A stretch of DNA of 64,000 nt from the NCBI RefSeq assembly GCF_900114255.1, contig NZ_FOSL01000002.1, positions 434,001-498,000 on the forward strand, written 5' to 3'. Origin of the DNA: Neomesorhizobium albiziae (lineage in GTDB: Bacteria; Pseudomonadota; Alphaproteobacteria; Rhizobiales; Rhizobiaceae). Positions 1 to 9,141 of the stretch are shown here, one piece after another (within the stretch, counting starts at the first letter, position 1; the number at the start of each line of letters is the position of its first letter). The translations under genes were made by a program, and so were the position numbers. The notes under the pieces are model-generated. The model ran no database searches and had not been told where the DNA came from. It was given only the letters and a program-made list of their open reading frames with translations.

Positions 1-93
1 GGCGGCGAACGCCGCGGCAGCCACGATCGCAAGCACCGCCGCGGCCGGCTTTATGGCTGCCCTGCAACGGAAAGTGGAGCGCTTGATAGACAT
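1..93 (-). CDS. N-terminus of an exported protein, cut by the left edge
   Basis: A frame starting with ATG at 93 runs leftwards off the window. Its 31 visible residues are MSIKRSTFR followed by a basic stretch and then a long Ala/Val/Ile run, which has the layout of a signal peptide (positive N-region, hydrophobic core). An in-frame ATG at 111 would add six residues. No Shine-Dalgarno is clear for either start. It would be divergent from bioY. The mature protein is outside the window, so no function can be given. Confidence 0.4.
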   Translation of the reverse strand, partial: MSIKRSTFRCRAAIKPAAAVLAIVAAAAFAA

Positions 94-291
94 CGCGCCA
101 GATCGTCGCATGATTCAGGCGATTATGTGGATATCGCTCGCGCCAATGGATCTGCCGATCCTTGATTGGCAAGATTGTGTCGCGCGTTTTCTCGTGGAAT
201 AAAGCCGCGCTGTGCGATGCGGAAGACGCGCCCGGGTTGCACGAGATGCAATCAACGGCCGTTGTCGGCCCTCAAGGAGCAAATTCACATC

Positions 292-882
292 ATGAGCAAC
301 GCGTTTTCGGCAGCCGCCGGCTCCAATAGTTTCGTCCCGCTGCGCCTCAGCGGCCAATCCGTTCTGGTGAAAGCGATCGCGGTGGCGCTCGGCTCGCTGT
401 TCCTGGCTGCCTCGTCGTGGATCGAAGTTCCGATGTATCCGGTGCCGATGACGATGCAGACATTCGCAGTGACGCTGATCGGCGCGCTCTATGGCTGGCG
501 GATGGGTGCGATAACCGTGCTTACCTGGCTTGCCGAGGCCGCGGTTGGCTTCCCGGTGCTGGCCGGCGGAGCGGGCGGGCTCGCGCATTTTGCCGGGCCG
601 ACCGGCGGATATCTGGTCGCCTTCCCGTTGGCCGCCGCGATGGTTGGCTGGCTGGCCGAACGCGGCTGGACTTCCAAGGGGAATCTGCTGCGCAACGTTG
701 CGGCCATGCTGATCGGCGGGGCGTTTATCCTTGCTTTCGGCGGGTTGTGGCTCGCTGGCATGATCGGAGTGTCAGATGCCTGGACCTATGGCGTGGGCCC
801 CTTCATCGTCGGCGGCATTCTCAAGGCAGTGCTTGCAACCGCCAGCGTCGAGGCAACACGGCGCATCCACTCCGCCCTCTGA
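292..882 (+). CDS. bioY: Biotin transporter BioY (ECF S component)
   Basis: This 196-residue membrane protein is the substrate-binding S component of an energy-coupling-factor transporter and takes up biotin at the inner membrane. About six hydrophobic segments are visible. The family hallmark GPTGGYL sits near residues 102-108, after a Gly/Ala-rich stretch. I chose ATG 292 over earlier in-frame codons because GGAG lies about 12 bases upstream and family homology begins soon after. No bioM or bioN gene is nearby, so it may act alone or with a shared energizing module. The stop codon lies 1 bp before the DUF1284 gene start, which suggests co-transcription. Confidence 0.93.
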   Translation: MSNAFSAAAGSNSFVPLRLSGQSVLVKAIAVALGSLFLAASSWIEVPMYPVPMTMQTFAVTLIGALYGWRMGAITVLTWLAEAAVGFPVLAGGAGGLAHFAGPTGGYLVAFPLAAAMVGWLAERGWTSKGNLLRNVAAMLIGGAFILAFGGLWLAGMIGVSDAWTYGVGPFIVGGILKAVLATASVEATRRIHSAL

Positions 883-883
883 C

Positions 884-1330
884 ATGACGCTGCGCCTGCG
901 CGCCCATCACCTGCTTTGCATGCTGACCTATGTCGGCAAGGGGTATGGCGCGGCGTTTGTCGACAATTACGATGCTGTCGTAGGCCGGCTGGCGAAGGGC
1001 GAAGATCTCTTGCTCGTCGCCGGACCGGACGACATCTGCCAGCCGCTGCAAGGTGATGCGCAGGCTCATTGCCATCTAGAAAGCGTGCTGGATCGCGACG
1101 ATCGCGCCGCATCGGCGGTCGCCTCATTGCTGGGGCGGCCGGTCAACACTGGAGAGCGCATCACGCTGGATGCTGCCACCGTTGCCCGCATGCGCCACAG
1201 TTTTGCAGCCGGCAGAACCAGGGAGGCCTGCACCGGCTGCGAATGGTTCGATCTGTGTAGCGCGGTGGCCGCAAGCGATTTTGACGGCGCGCGACTTGCT
1301 TGGAACGACGCCGGGGCACCTTGCGCTTGA
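884..1330 (+). CDS. DUF1284 domain protein
   Basis: This 148-residue soluble protein starts 1 bp after the bioY stop, so the two are probably one transcript. The N-terminus carries an RxHHLLC motif (His9-His10, Cys13) typical of DUF1284. The C-terminal third has a TGCEWFDLC pair of cysteines. The conserved Cys/His set would fit binding of a metal or iron-sulfur cluster, but no function is established and I infer none. ATG 884 is the first start in frame that does not overlap bioY. Confidence 0.8.
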   Translation: MTLRLRAHHLLCMLTYVGKGYGAAFVDNYDAVVGRLAKGEDLLLVAGPDDICQPLQGDAQAHCHLESVLDRDDRAASAVASLLGRPVNTGERITLDAATVARMRHSFAAGRTREACTGCEWFDLCSAVAASDFDGARLAWNDAGAPCA

Positions 1331-1459
1331 CGCCTGTGCCAAATCCCACTAAGGGAACGCCAACTTTTCCTACGTGGCCGCCTGACTGAGCCCGCGCCTG
1401 CCGTTTCTGGTGCGACATCGTCTTTTGGCCCGGCACCGAACAGAACTGAAGGTAGTAAA

Positions 1460-1756
1460 ATGTCCCGCGCATGTGAACTGACCGGCAAGGCCGTTATGAC
1501 CGGCAACAATGTGAGCCACGCCAACAACAAGACGAAGCGCCGCTTTCTGCCGAATCTCGTCAATGTGACGCTGATCTCGGAAGTGCTGAACCAGAATGTG
1601 AAGCTGCGCATTTCGGCCAACGCCCTGCGTTCGGTCGAGCATCGCGGCGGTCTCGACGCCTTCCTGGCCAAGGCCGACGTTGCCGAGCTGTCGCAGCGCG
1701 CCCGCCTGCTGAAGAAGCAGATCGCCAAGAAGAACGCCGAACAGCCGGCCGCCTGA
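1460..1756 (+). CDS. rpmB: 50S ribosomal protein L28
   Basis: This 98-residue basic protein of the large ribosomal subunit begins [10 protein letters not shown], the standard L28 start. It is followed by the [18 protein letters not shown] stretch that contacts rRNA. The length matches the alphaproteobacterial form, which is longer than the 78-residue enterobacterial one. It appears monocistronic. A GC-rich hairpin without a U tract follows at about 1769-1790, before the next gene. Confidence 0.97.
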   Translation: MSRACELTGKAVMTGNNVSHANNKTKRRFLPNLVNVTLISEVLNQNVKLRISANALRSVEHRGGLDAFLAKADVAELSQRARLLKKQIAKKNAEQPAA

Positions 1757-1819
1757 TTTTCCCGACCCGGCGGGCGCCCTGCCCGCCAACCCGGGCGAGG
1801 CCGTCATGGTTGCGCCCGA

Positions 1820-1849
1820 CTGGTTCCATTACCCAGGATAAAAAAATGA
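1820..1849 (+). promoter_or_regulatory. Possible preQ1-I riboswitch over the yhhQ start codon
   Basis: A short stem (CUGG 1820-1823 with CCAG 1833-1836) closes a loop that begins UUC and ends ACC, followed directly by an A-rich tail, GAUAAAAAAAUG. This is the layout of preQ1-I aptamers: a stem, a GGUUC-type loop, a C before the 3' stem strand (here C1832), and an A tail that folds back as a pseudoknot. Loop CAU 1827-1829 can pair with the AUG start codon 1846-1848, so ligand binding would hide the start. The downstream gene belongs to the queuosine-precursor transporter family, the expected target. The loop is shorter than in the Bacillus aptamer, so this is a candidate only. Confidence 0.48.
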
Positions 1850-2526
1850 TACGCCTTTCCGCCTATATTCCGTTTGTCGCCGCCATGGCGCTTATCGTCG
1901 TGGCATCGAACATTGCCGTTCAGTTCCCGGTTCAGGGGCAGCTCGGGCAGCTCGCCCTTGCCGATATCCTGACCTGGGGCGCCTTCACCTACCCGGTCGC
2001 CTTCCTGGTCACCGACCTTGCCAACCGCCGCTACGGGCCGGTTGTGGCGCGGCGCATCGTGATGATCGGCTTTGTGGCGGCCATCGCCTGCTCGATCGTC
2101 ATTCCGCCGCTGCTTTTCCAGTACGGCTATATCCCTTACGAAACGGCTGCCGGCCGTCTGGTCCGCATCGCCATTGCCTCGGGCAGCGCCTTCCTCGTCG
2201 GCCAGCTTCTCGATATTACGGTGTTCAACTGGCTGCGCCGGCAGGATTGGTGGCGCGCGCCGGTGTTCGGCTCGCTGGCCGGCTCGGTGATCGACACGGC
2301 GATGTTCTTCAGCATCGCTTTCGCCGCGAGCTTCGCTTTCGTCGGGCCCGATGACGGCTTCGCACTGGAGCAGGCGCCGCTGCTCGGCGTCATGACCGAA
2401 ACGGCGCCGCGCTGGATATCCTGGGCCATCGGCGACCTCACCGTGAAACTGCTGATCGCCGTCTTCGCGCTGATCCCCTACCGCCTGATCGCCGCCCGCT
2501 GGAGCCAGCCCGCGGTCGCGGCCTGA
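1846..2526 (+). CDS. Queuosine precursor transporter, VUT family (YhhQ/COG1738)
   Basis: This 226-residue inner-membrane protein has about six hydrophobic helices. The family-typical segment TYPVAFLVTDLANRRYG lies near residues 44-60, where the acidic and Asn residues are thought to define the transport path for preQ0/preQ1. I chose ATG 1846 over a TTG at 1810 because the coding signal and first helix begin there and because the possible riboswitch folds onto this AUG. The gene ends 3 bp before the next coding region. Regulation by preQ1 is inferred from the leader. Confidence 0.9.
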   Translation: MIRLSAYIPFVAAMALIVVASNIAVQFPVQGQLGQLALADILTWGAFTYPVAFLVTDLANRRYGPVVARRIVMIGFVAAIACSIVIPPLLFQYGYIPYETAAGRLVRIAIASGSAFLVGQLLDITVFNWLRRQDWWRAPVFGSLAGSVIDTAMFFSIAFAASFAFVGPDDGFALEQAPLLGVMTETAPRWISWAIGDLTVKLLIAVFALIPYRLIAARWSQPAVAA

Positions 2527-2529
2527 GCC

Positions 2530-3201
2530 GTGATTCCCTGGGTCCAGCTCGACGCCGCAAAGACGCCCGACGGCGAGCAGGAACTGCGCCTGAAGCGGCG
2601 CGGCAGCGAATTCTCGATCATGCTCGGCGCCAACGAGCTGATGAACAGCCGCCTCAGCGGTTCGGAAGAAGCTCTGGCGAAACTGTCCTGCGGCAAGATC
2701 CAGGGTACGCCATCGCCGAAAATCCTCATCGGCGGGCTGGGCATGGGCTTCACGCTGCGCGCGGCCCTCGCCGAGCTTGGCGCTGACGCGAAAATCACCG
2801 TTGCCGAATTGGTGCCTGCGGTCGTTGCGTGGGCGCGCGGGCCGATGGCCGAAGTGTTCGGCGATTGCCTCGACGATCCGCGCGTCGCCATCGCCGAAAC
2901 TGATGTCGGCCTTATCATCAAGTCCGCCAGGGCGGATTACGACGCCATCCTGCTCGACGTCGACAACGGCCCGGAAGGGCTGACCCGCAAGGCCAATGAC
3001 GGCCTCTACGACATGGCCGGGCTGAGCAGCGCCCGCGCCGCGTTACGGCCAGGCGGCGTGCTGGCGGTATGGTCGTCGGCGCCGGACGCCGGCTTCACCC
3101 GCCGGCTGCAGCGGGCGGGCTTCGCTGTCGAGGAAGTGAAAGTGCGCGCCCACAACAAGCGCGGCGCCCGCCACGTCATCTGGCTCGCGACCAGGGCTTG
3201 A
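2530..3201 (+). CDS. Spermidine synthase-like methyltransferase-fold protein
   Basis: A 223-residue protein from a GTG start, 3 bp after the transporter stop. It has a Rossmann-type nucleotide/SAM core: ILIGGLGMGFTLRAAL (about 66-81) is the glycine-rich loop, VAEL follows the second strand, and DYDAILLDVDNGPEG (about 136-150) holds the acidic strand. This resembles polyamine aminopropyltransferases, but it lacks the N-terminal beta domain of full spermidine synthases, so its substrate is uncertain. The close spacing suggests an operon with the upstream transporter. Confidence 0.7.
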   Translation: MIPWVQLDAAKTPDGEQELRLKRRGSEFSIMLGANELMNSRLSGSEEALAKLSCGKIQGTPSPKILIGGLGMGFTLRAALAELGADAKITVAELVPAVVAWARGPMAEVFGDCLDDPRVAIAETDVGLIIKSARADYDAILLDVDNGPEGLTRKANDGLYDMAGLSSARAALRPGGVLAVWSSAPDAGFTRRLQRAGFAVEEVKVRAHNKRGARHVIWLATRA

Positions 3202-3275
3202 TCCCTGGTCCGGCGCTCCCGGTCACCGGTGTTCGGCTGACCGCGGAGCCGGCCATCAGAGCCGGCGGGCCGATA

Positions 3276-3653
3276 TCAGCCCGCCTCACCCGCCTGCAGC
3301 GGTCCGAAGAAGCCGATGATGCGTTCTATGCGCCGGCCGTCCGGGCTGAGCAGGGCGATGTCGAGCCCGGGCCGTTCCGTGCCGTCGGCTTCGACCAAGC
3401 TCCAGCCGAAACGGGCGACATCGTGATGGACGTCGACCGTGCTGGTGCGCAGGATGCGTGCGCCGGGGCGGCTCTCCCTGACCCTGGCGATATGCGCCAG
3501 CAGTTCGTCGGCGCCTGCCGTGTCGGCGCGCGGGTCGGTGTAGGTGGCGCCATCGGCCCAGACTGCGTTTAGCAGCGCCTTACGCCGGGCCGGATCGGCC
3601 TCGTTCCACACGGCGCAATAGCGATCGATCAGTTGAGTGACGTCCAGCGACAT
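3276..3653 (-). CDS. NTF2-like (SnoaL-fold) protein
   Basis: A 125-residue protein with the cone-shaped NTF2-like fold pattern: an N-terminal helix (VTQLIDRYCAVWNEAD), an ATYTDPRADTAG strand region, and C-terminal strands ending ERIIGFFGPL. These proteins bind small hydrophobic ligands or act as isomerases, hydratases or dehydratases; no specific role can be assigned here. I chose ATG 3653 because residues from the upstream in-frame ATG at 3722 do not resemble the family. A hairpin (GGCGGGC 3264-3270 with GCCCGCC 3279-3285) overlaps its end and the convergent gene's 3' flank. Confidence 0.75.
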   Translation of the reverse strand: MSLDVTQLIDRYCAVWNEADPARRKALLNAVWADGATYTDPRADTAGADELLAHIARVRESRPGARILRTSTVDVHHDVARFGWSLVEADGTERPGLDIALLSPDGRRIERIIGFFGPLQAGEAG

Positions 3654-3730
3654 GATCCGCCTCCATCCGGCATGGGCGACGATACCGTCAAAACTGTCAG
3701 CATGCCGCAGTAGAATTTGCAAACGGGCTC

Positions 3731-3874
3731 AGTGTCTGAATCAAAAAGCGGCAGGCCGAGGCGAAAATGGTGGTTTCGAGAACCGGAGCGGAGCGTACAT
3801 TTGGGTACGTGAGCACCGGAAGCGCAGAAAGCCGCCATTTGCAGCCCGGCTTGGCGACTTTTGGATCAGACACT
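3731..3874. repeat. 144-bp imperfect palindrome between genes
   Basis: The ends are near-perfect inverted copies (AGTGTCTGAATCAAAA at 3731 and its complement ending at 3874, one mismatch). The inner sequence stays self-complementary for much of its length, around a centre with GTAC/GTAC near 3798-3811. The whole unit could fold into one long hairpin. Its right end touches the first base of the stop codon of the minus-strand esterase gene. It looks like a non-coding palindromic mobile unit of the kind scattered in rhizobial genomes. Confidence 0.75.
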
Positions 3875-4908
3875 CAATCCTCGTGCAGGACAAATTCCAG
3901 GTAGAGATTGCGCTGCAGGATCGAGTGGTTGTCGTCGGACATCAGCGACACCATCACCGCACCGTCTGCACGTTGCCAGACGTCCATGGCTTCCATGTTG
4001 TCGATCTGGTAGCCCATGTCGGCGTCCATCAGCACCGGGCCGTCGACGACCGCACCCTCGACGATGCTTTCGGCTTCGATGCGGCGCAGCCGCATCTTGA
4101 CGCCTTCCGCCATGTTGAAGCTGCGTTCCAGCAGGAGCAGGTCGCCGTCCGGCAGGAAGGCGCCGTCGGTGATGTCGAAATTGCCGTTGCGCTTGACCGT
4201 GAAGACGCCCTTGCCCGGACCTTCGAGGATGGCGGCAAAAATGTTGCCTCGGCTGTCCAGGCTCTTTTCGGAGACGACGACGAGGCCGCCGGCATGCTGG
4301 CCGTGCGGGGCGGCATAGGCGACGGTTTCGAAACCGCGGTTCTGGCGCAGTTCGCGGGCGGGCACGAGGAAATCGAGGTTGCGGAACGCCGGCCCCATTT
4401 TGCCGGGCTCGATCCTGAACCGGGCGACACGATGGTTGCGCTCGAAACCGACAGTGGCGATGTCGTCCTTTACGGCCAGGCCCTCGGCGTCGACCTCCCA
4501 CTTGCGGGCAAAGGTCTGGCCGGATGGGTCGACCATCTGTTCCATGCTGAAATCGGCGATTCCGGAAGGCTTTTGCGCGTCGTCGTGCACGAGCTTGCCG
4601 AAGAACCAGAAGCCGGTGTCGGCGACGCCGACGAAACTGCCGCCGGGGCTGGTGAAGCGGAATGCCGAGATGGCGCCGAAATGGCGCGAATTGGCGGTCA
4701 TTTCGAGACCGCCGACAAATTCCAGCGGGCCGAACTGCTTGTCGTCGCGGCCGATGCGGAACTGGGTGATCGGCCTGGTGCTGATGGTGATCCGGTCGAG
4801 CGGCGCGGAGCCGGCATCGCCCGAATTGGCAAGCCCCAGCACGGATATCAGCGCGAGGGCGGCAAAGCCTCCCAGCCAGTTGCGCAGCCGGAGCGAGGGT
4901 GGCGTCAT
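3874..4908 (-). CDS. Exported esterase-like protein of the phytase-like family
   Basis: A 344-residue protein with an N-terminal signal segment ([20 protein letters not shown], about residues 6-25). A beta-propeller-like domain of the phytase-like/esterase-like family follows, with [15 protein letters not shown] (about 92-106), [13 protein letters not shown] and the terminal blade [13 protein letters not shown]. It should act outside the cytoplasm, but its substrate is unknown. The start overlaps the CobT stop by 4 bp (ATGA), so it is the last gene of a cobS-cobT-esterase transcript. A link to cobalamin is only positional. Confidence 0.82.
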   Translation of the reverse strand: MTPPSLRLRNWLGGFAALALISVLGLANSGDAGSAPLDRITISTRPITQFRIGRDDKQFGPLEFVGGLEMTANSRHFGAISAFRFTSPGGSFVGVADTGFWFFGKLVHDDAQKPSGIADFSMEQMVDPSGQTFARKWEVDAEGLAVKDDIATVGFERNHRVARFRIEPGKMGPAFRNLDFLVPARELRQNRGFETVAYAAPHGQHAGGLVVVSEKSLDSRGNIFAAILEGPGKGVFTVKRNGNFDITDGAFLPDGDLLLLERSFNMAEGVKMRLRRIEAESIVEGAVVDGPVLMDADMGYQIDNMEAMDVWQRADGAVMVSLMSDDNHSILQRNLYLEFVLHED

Positions 4909-6806
4909 CCGGCGCGCCGCAGGCCGCCGCGGCGGGTGTCCCGGACGCTCTCCTCGCCGAACAGCGAAGCCAGTTGTTCGGTCATCGCGCCAGCCAGTTC
5001 TTCCGCATCGACGATGGTGACGGCGCGGCGGTAGTAGCGGGTGACGTCATGGCCGATGCCGATGGCCAGAAGCTCGACCGGCGAGCGGCTTTCGATCAGT
5101 TCGATGACGGCGCGCAGATGCCGTTCGAGATAGTTGCCCGGATTGACCGACAGCGTCGAATCGTCGACCGGCGCACCGTCCGAGATCATCATCAGGATCT
5201 TGCGCTGCTCGGGCCGCGCGATCAGGCGGTTGTGCGCCCACAGCAGCGCTTCGCCGTCGATGTTTTCCTTGAGCAGGCCTTCGCGCATCATCAGGCCGAG
5301 GTTGCGCCGGGCGCGACGCCACGGCATGTCGGCCGATTTGTAGATGATGTGGCGCAGGTCGTTGAGGCGGCCCGGGTTTGGCGGCTTGCCGTCCTTCAGC
5401 CATTTCTCGCGCGCCTGCCCGCCCTTCCACGCACGCGTGGTGAAGCCAAGAATCTCCACCGAGACGCCGCAGCGCTCCAGCGTGCGCGCCAGGATGTCGG
5501 CGCAGGTGGCGGCCACCGTGATCGGCCGGCCGCGCATCGAGCCGGAATTGTCGAGCACCAGCGTCACCACCGTGTCGCGGAACTTGGTGTCGCGCTCCTG
5601 CTTGAAGGAGAGCGGCTGCATCGGGTCGATGACCACGCGCACCAGTCTGGCCGGGTCGAGATAGCCTTCCTCGAGGTCGAAGTCCCACGAGCGGTTCTGC
5701 TGCGCCATCAGGCGGCGCTGCAGACGGTTGGCGAGGCGTCCGACGACGCCCTGCAGGTTGGAAAGCTGCTTGTCGAGGAAGGCGCGCAGACGGTCGAGCT
5801 CCTCTTCCTCGCACAGTTCCTCCGCCCCAACCGTCTCGTCGAAGGCAGTGGAAAAGACCTTGTAGTCGATCTCTTTCGGCAGGTTGGTGAACGGGTTGTC
5901 GGGACGCTTCGCCTCGCCAGGCGTCTCGGCGTCGGGGTCGTCCTCGTCCGTCATCTCGTCGGAGGTGGCGTCGGCGGCGTCGGTCTCGCCGGCCTCCTGG
6001 TCCTCGGCGGAAGGCTCGGCGTCCTCGGATTGCGAATCGTCGGAGCCGGAATCGTCCTCGCCGCCCTCCTCGCTCTTCTCCTCGCCCTGCGGCTGGTCGT
6101 CGTCGCTGTCCTCGGCCTCTTCGCTCTCCTGGTCGTCGCCGAGTTCCTCCGCCATTTCCATCGAGGCGAGCATATCGCGCACGACGCGGGCAAAGGCGTT
6201 CTGGTCGTCGAGCTTGGCGGCCAGCCCGTCGAGGTCGGCGCTGGCCTTCTCCTCGACCCACTTGCGCCAGAGGTTCACCATGCGCTCGCCGCTCTTCGGC
6301 GCCGGGCGGCCGGTCAGCTTCTCGCGCACCATCAGTGCAATCGCTTCCTCGATCGGCGCGTCGGCCTGGTCCTTCACGTCGGCGAGATTTGCCTTGGCGT
6401 ATTTTTCTTCCAGCATCGAGCCGATGTTGTCGGCAACGCCGAGCATGGCCCTTGAGCCGATCGCCTCGACACGCGCCTGTTCGACCGCGTCGTAGATGGC
6501 GCGGGCCTGCTTGCCTTCCGGCGCCAGCTTGGCATGGATGCGGTTGTCATGGCAGGCGCGCTTCAGCGCCATGGAATCGCCGATGCCGCGGGTCACCGCG
6601 ATGTCGCTGATCGTCGGCTTTTTCGGCAGTTCGGGCAATCGCGCACGGTTGCCCGCAAAGGCCGGGCGGTCCTTGGCGAAGCCGACTTCGAGGTCGTGGT
6701 CGCCGGCGATGGCGCGCACGCACACGGAGACCGCACGCTTGAAGGCTTCGCCCTCGCCGTTGGCCTTCGGCTTGCTGCGCGTTGAGTTGTCGCCCGGACC
6801 CGCCAT
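4905..6806 (-). CDS. cobT: Aerobic cobaltochelatase subunit CobT
   Basis: A 633-residue protein. CobT works with CobS as the ATP-dependent chaperone partner of CobN, inserting cobalt into hydrogenobyrinic acid a,c-diamide in aerobic B12 synthesis. The N-terminal domain covers about 1-215. A strongly acidic, low-complexity linker (about 220-300, rich in Asp, Glu and Ser) leads to a C-terminal von Willebrand A domain with the MIDAS motif DNSGS at 419-423. The gene sits 12 bp after cobS, and no cobN is in the window. The acidic linker is normal for the family. Confidence 0.96.
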   Translation of the reverse strand: MAGPGDNSTRSKPKANGEGEAFKRAVSVCVRAIAGDHDLEVGFAKDRPAFAGNRARLPELPKKPTISDIAVTRGIGDSMALKRACHDNRIHAKLAPEGKQARAIYDAVEQARVEAIGSRAMLGVADNIGSMLEEKYAKANLADVKDQADAPIEEAIALMVREKLTGRPAPKSGERMVNLWRKWVEEKASADLDGLAAKLDDQNAFARVVRDMLASMEMAEELGDDQESEEAEDSDDDQPQGEEKSEEGGEDDSGSDDSQSEDAEPSAEDQEAGETDAADATSDEMTDEDDPDAETPGEAKRPDNPFTNLPKEIDYKVFSTAFDETVGAEELCEEEELDRLRAFLDKQLSNLQGVVGRLANRLQRRLMAQQNRSWDFDLEEGYLDPARLVRVVIDPMQPLSFKQERDTKFRDTVVTLVLDNSGSMRGRPITVAATCADILARTLERCGVSVEILGFTTRAWKGGQAREKWLKDGKPPNPGRLNDLRHIIYKSADMPWRRARRNLGLMMREGLLKENIDGEALLWAHNRLIARPEQRKILMMISDGAPVDDSTLSVNPGNYLERHLRAVIELIESRSPVELLAIGIGHDVTRYYRRAVTIVDAEELAGAMTEQLASLFGEESVRDTRRGGLRRAG

Positions 6807-6818
6807 GTGAGCCTTGTT

Positions 6819-7805
6819 CTATCCCAGAACGACGTTGGCAGCCGATTCAGGCAATTCTTCGCCGAAGGCGCGCTGATAGAACTCCGCCACCACCGACCGC
6901 TCCAGCTCGTCGCATTTGTTGAGGAAGGTCAGCCTGAACGCCATGCCGACATTGCCAAAGATCTCGGCGTTCTCGGCCCAGGTTATGACCGTGCGCGGGC
7001 TCATCACCGTCGACAGGTCGCCGTTCATGAATGCCGAGCGGGTCATGTCGGCGACGCGCACCATCTTGTTGACGATGTCCTTGCCCTTGTCGTTCTTGTA
7101 GTGCTTGGCCTTGGCCAGGACGATCGCCACCTCGTTGTCGTGCGGCAGGTAGTTCAGCGTCGTGACGATCGACCAGCGGTCCATCTGCGCCTGGTTGATC
7201 TGCTGGGTGCCGTGATAGAGGCCGGTCGTGTCGCCGAGGCCGACCGTGTTGGCGGTGGCGAACAGGCGGAAGGCCGGGTGCGGGCGGATGACGCGGCTCT
7301 GGTCGAGCAGGGTGAGGCGGCCAGACGATTCCAGCACGCGCTGGATCACGAACATCACGTCCGGGCGGCCGGCATCGTATTCGTCGAAGCACAGCGCGAC
7401 ATTGTGCTGGTAGGCCCAGGGCAGGATGCCGTCGCGGAATTCGGTGACCTGCATGCCTTCCTTGACGACGATGGCGTCCTTGCCGACGAGGTCGATACGG
7501 CTGACATGGCTGTCGAGATTGACGCGCACGCAAGGCCAGTTGAGACGGGCGGCGACCTGCTCGATATGGGTCGACTTGCCGGTGCCGTGGTAACCCGACA
7601 CCATGACGCGGCGGTTGAAGGCAAAGCCGGAAAGGATCGCCAGCGTGGTCTGCTCGTCAAACAGGTAGTCGGGGTCGACATCGGGGACATGCTCGGTGGC
7701 AACCGAATAGGCCGGCACGACCATCCTGGATTCGAAGCCGAATTTCTCCTTCACCGATACCGTCGTATCGGGGAGATTGGCGATGTCGCGATCGACCTTG
7801 TTCAT
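6819..7805 (-). CDS. cobS: Aerobic cobaltochelatase subunit CobS
   Basis: A 328-residue AAA+ ATPase that forms rings with CobT and powers cobalt insertion by CobN. Walker A is GYHGTGKST (71-79). Walker B is CFDEYD (139-144), followed by the arginine-rich sensor region and the [10 protein letters not shown] stretch. ATG 7805 matches the family start MNKVDxDIxNLPDTT; the in-frame ATG at 7886 would add 27 unrelated residues. It is the first gene of the cobS-cobT-esterase set. No cobalamin riboswitch is seen in the 120 bp upstream. Confidence 0.96.
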   Translation of the reverse strand: MNKVDRDIANLPDTTVSVKEKFGFESRMVVPAYSVATEHVPDVDPDYLFDEQTTLAILSGFAFNRRVMVSGYHGTGKSTHIEQVAARLNWPCVRVNLDSHVSRIDLVGKDAIVVKEGMQVTEFRDGILPWAYQHNVALCFDEYDAGRPDVMFVIQRVLESSGRLTLLDQSRVIRPHPAFRLFATANTVGLGDTTGLYHGTQQINQAQMDRWSIVTTLNYLPHDNEVAIVLAKAKHYKNDKGKDIVNKMVRVADMTRSAFMNGDLSTVMSPRTVITWAENAEIFGNVGMAFRLTFLNKCDELERSVVAEFYQRAFGEELPESAANVVLG

Positions 7806-7927
7806 AATGTCCACGTCTCCACAGGCGAACATCGAGCTTCGCCGGCAATCGATTTTGTTCGGGGGCGGTCTTAGAGCCTTTTCCAACCGGATGAAAGTTG
7901 GAAAAAAGCCCGGACTTCAAAGTTCGC

Positions 7928-8536
7928 TCAGCACAAACCTGCCTGCTTGAGCACGCGATAGGCCTGCAGCACATCGCGAAACCTGTCTTCCGAACCTCTG
8001 TCGCCGCCATTCGCATCCGGATGGTGACGCTTCACCAGTTCCTTATAGCGCGCCTTGATGTCCGCGCCAGTCGCCTTTGCGTCAAGGCCAAGCGTTTCCA
8101 GAGCCTTGGCCTCAAGCGGCTTGGCCTTGCGTTCGCGCGGCTCCTTCGGCCCGCTGAACAGGTTGAACGGGTCTCGCATGCGGTTGTAGTAGCCGGCGCG
8201 GCCGGAACGCTGCTGGGCGATGTCCGGCGAGGAGCGGGCGCCGCCATTGGCACCGATCGTCCAGGTCGGGCGATGGCCGGTCAACGCCTCCTTCTGGAAG
8301 CGGGCGATTTCGGAATCCGGAACGCCCGAGAAATAATTGAAGCCCTTGTTGTACTCGCGCACATGGTCGAAGCAGAACTTGAAATACTCCCCCTCGCGCA
8401 TGCGGCCCACCGGCGCGCGATGCGTGCCGGCCTGGCTGCAGCCGTCCCACTGGCAGCGCGGCGCGTGCGACTTCAGCTCGGCATCCTTGTCCGGCCGCAC
8501 GCGGATTTTCTCGAAATATTTCGAATACGGTTTCAT
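7928..8536 (-). CDS. J-domain co-chaperone (DnaJ-like)
   Basis: A 202-residue protein with a C-terminal J domain. ALETLGLDAKATGADIKARYKELVKRHHPD carries the HPD tripeptide at 172-174 that stimulates DnaK ATPase. The N-terminal half (Cys28, Cys33, Cys55, aromatic residues) is specific to a rhizobial DnaJ-like family and may bind a client or a metal. It lacks the Gly/Phe and zinc-finger regions of true DnaJ. It sits upstream of cobS on the same strand and divergent from bolA, the usual arrangement in this order. Confidence 0.88.
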   Translation of the reverse strand: MKPYSKYFEKIRVRPDKDAELKSHAPRCQWDGCSQAGTHRAPVGRMREGEYFKFCFDHVREYNKGFNYFSGVPDSEIARFQKEALTGHRPTWTIGANGGARSSPDIAQQRSGRAGYYNRMRDPFNLFSGPKEPRERKAKPLEAKALETLGLDAKATGADIKARYKELVKRHHPDANGGDRGSEDRFRDVLQAYRVLKQAGLC

Positions 8537-8679
8537 TCGTTCCGATTATGGGGCGTTCACCGCACGAAACAAGAATTGACATTTGGCGGATGATGGACCT
8601 AACCGCTGATTTGCGATCCGTCCTGTCCGATTGGTGTTTTTTGTGGCGGGCCGACCACATGTGGTGAAGGGAAGCAGCG

Positions 8680-8982
8680 ATGTCCATACAGGAAACGATG
8701 GAAAAGAAGCTTACGGCCGCCTTTTCGCCGGAGCGGCTGGTCATCATCAACGAGAGCCACCTGCATGCCGGGCATCACCACGAGGAAACCGGGCATCACG
8801 TCGTTTATGACGGCACCGGCGAGACGCATTTCCGCGTCCGCATCGTGTCGCCGGCGTTCGCCGGCAAGAGCCGCATCGAGCGCCACCGTGCCGTGAACGA
8901 CCTTCTGGCCGACGAAATGAAAGCCGGCCTGCACGCCCTTGCGATCGAACCGGCGGCTCCGGGCGAAAAGACCCGCTGGTAG
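8680..8982 (+). CDS. bolA: BolA family protein
   Basis: A 100-residue BolA/IbaG-type protein with a class II KH-like fold. These proteins pair with monothiol glutaredoxins through iron-sulfur clusters and influence iron handling and stress responses. The His-rich segment SHLHAGHHHEETGHH (about 27-41) holds likely cluster-ligand histidines. FRVRIVSPAFAGKSRIERHRAVNDLL (about 52-77) is the conserved helix-turn region. It is divergent from the J-domain gene and followed by more than 1 kb without genes. Confidence 0.93.
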   Translation: MSIQETMEKKLTAAFSPERLVIINESHLHAGHHHEETGHHVVYDGTGETHFRVRIVSPAFAGKSRIERHRAVNDLLADEMKAGLHALAIEPAAPGEKTRW

Positions 8983-9141
8983 CGGGATTCTGCTCTCGCC
9001 CTCGGGTCATTCGTCGATAGCTAGTTCGCGCCTCGCCTCTCCTGATGTCGCCGAAACCGAGGACACTTTCGGGCGACATGCATTAAGTTTGAATAGTCCC
9101 CTCTTGGCGGAGCAGGCTATGCCTTACGTCGCCCCCCTCTG

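Noticed and set aside
112-291. BioR operator before bioY
   Set aside because: No TTATnnATAA-type palindrome is present; the closest sequence, TTATGTGGATAT, is too poor.
4899-6455. A 518-codon plus-strand frame
   Set aside because: It is antisense to cobT; the long Val/Leu runs are the reverse reading of the acidic linker.
7806-7927. Cobalamin riboswitch before cobS
   Set aside because: No B12-box or matching stems are visible in this short gap.
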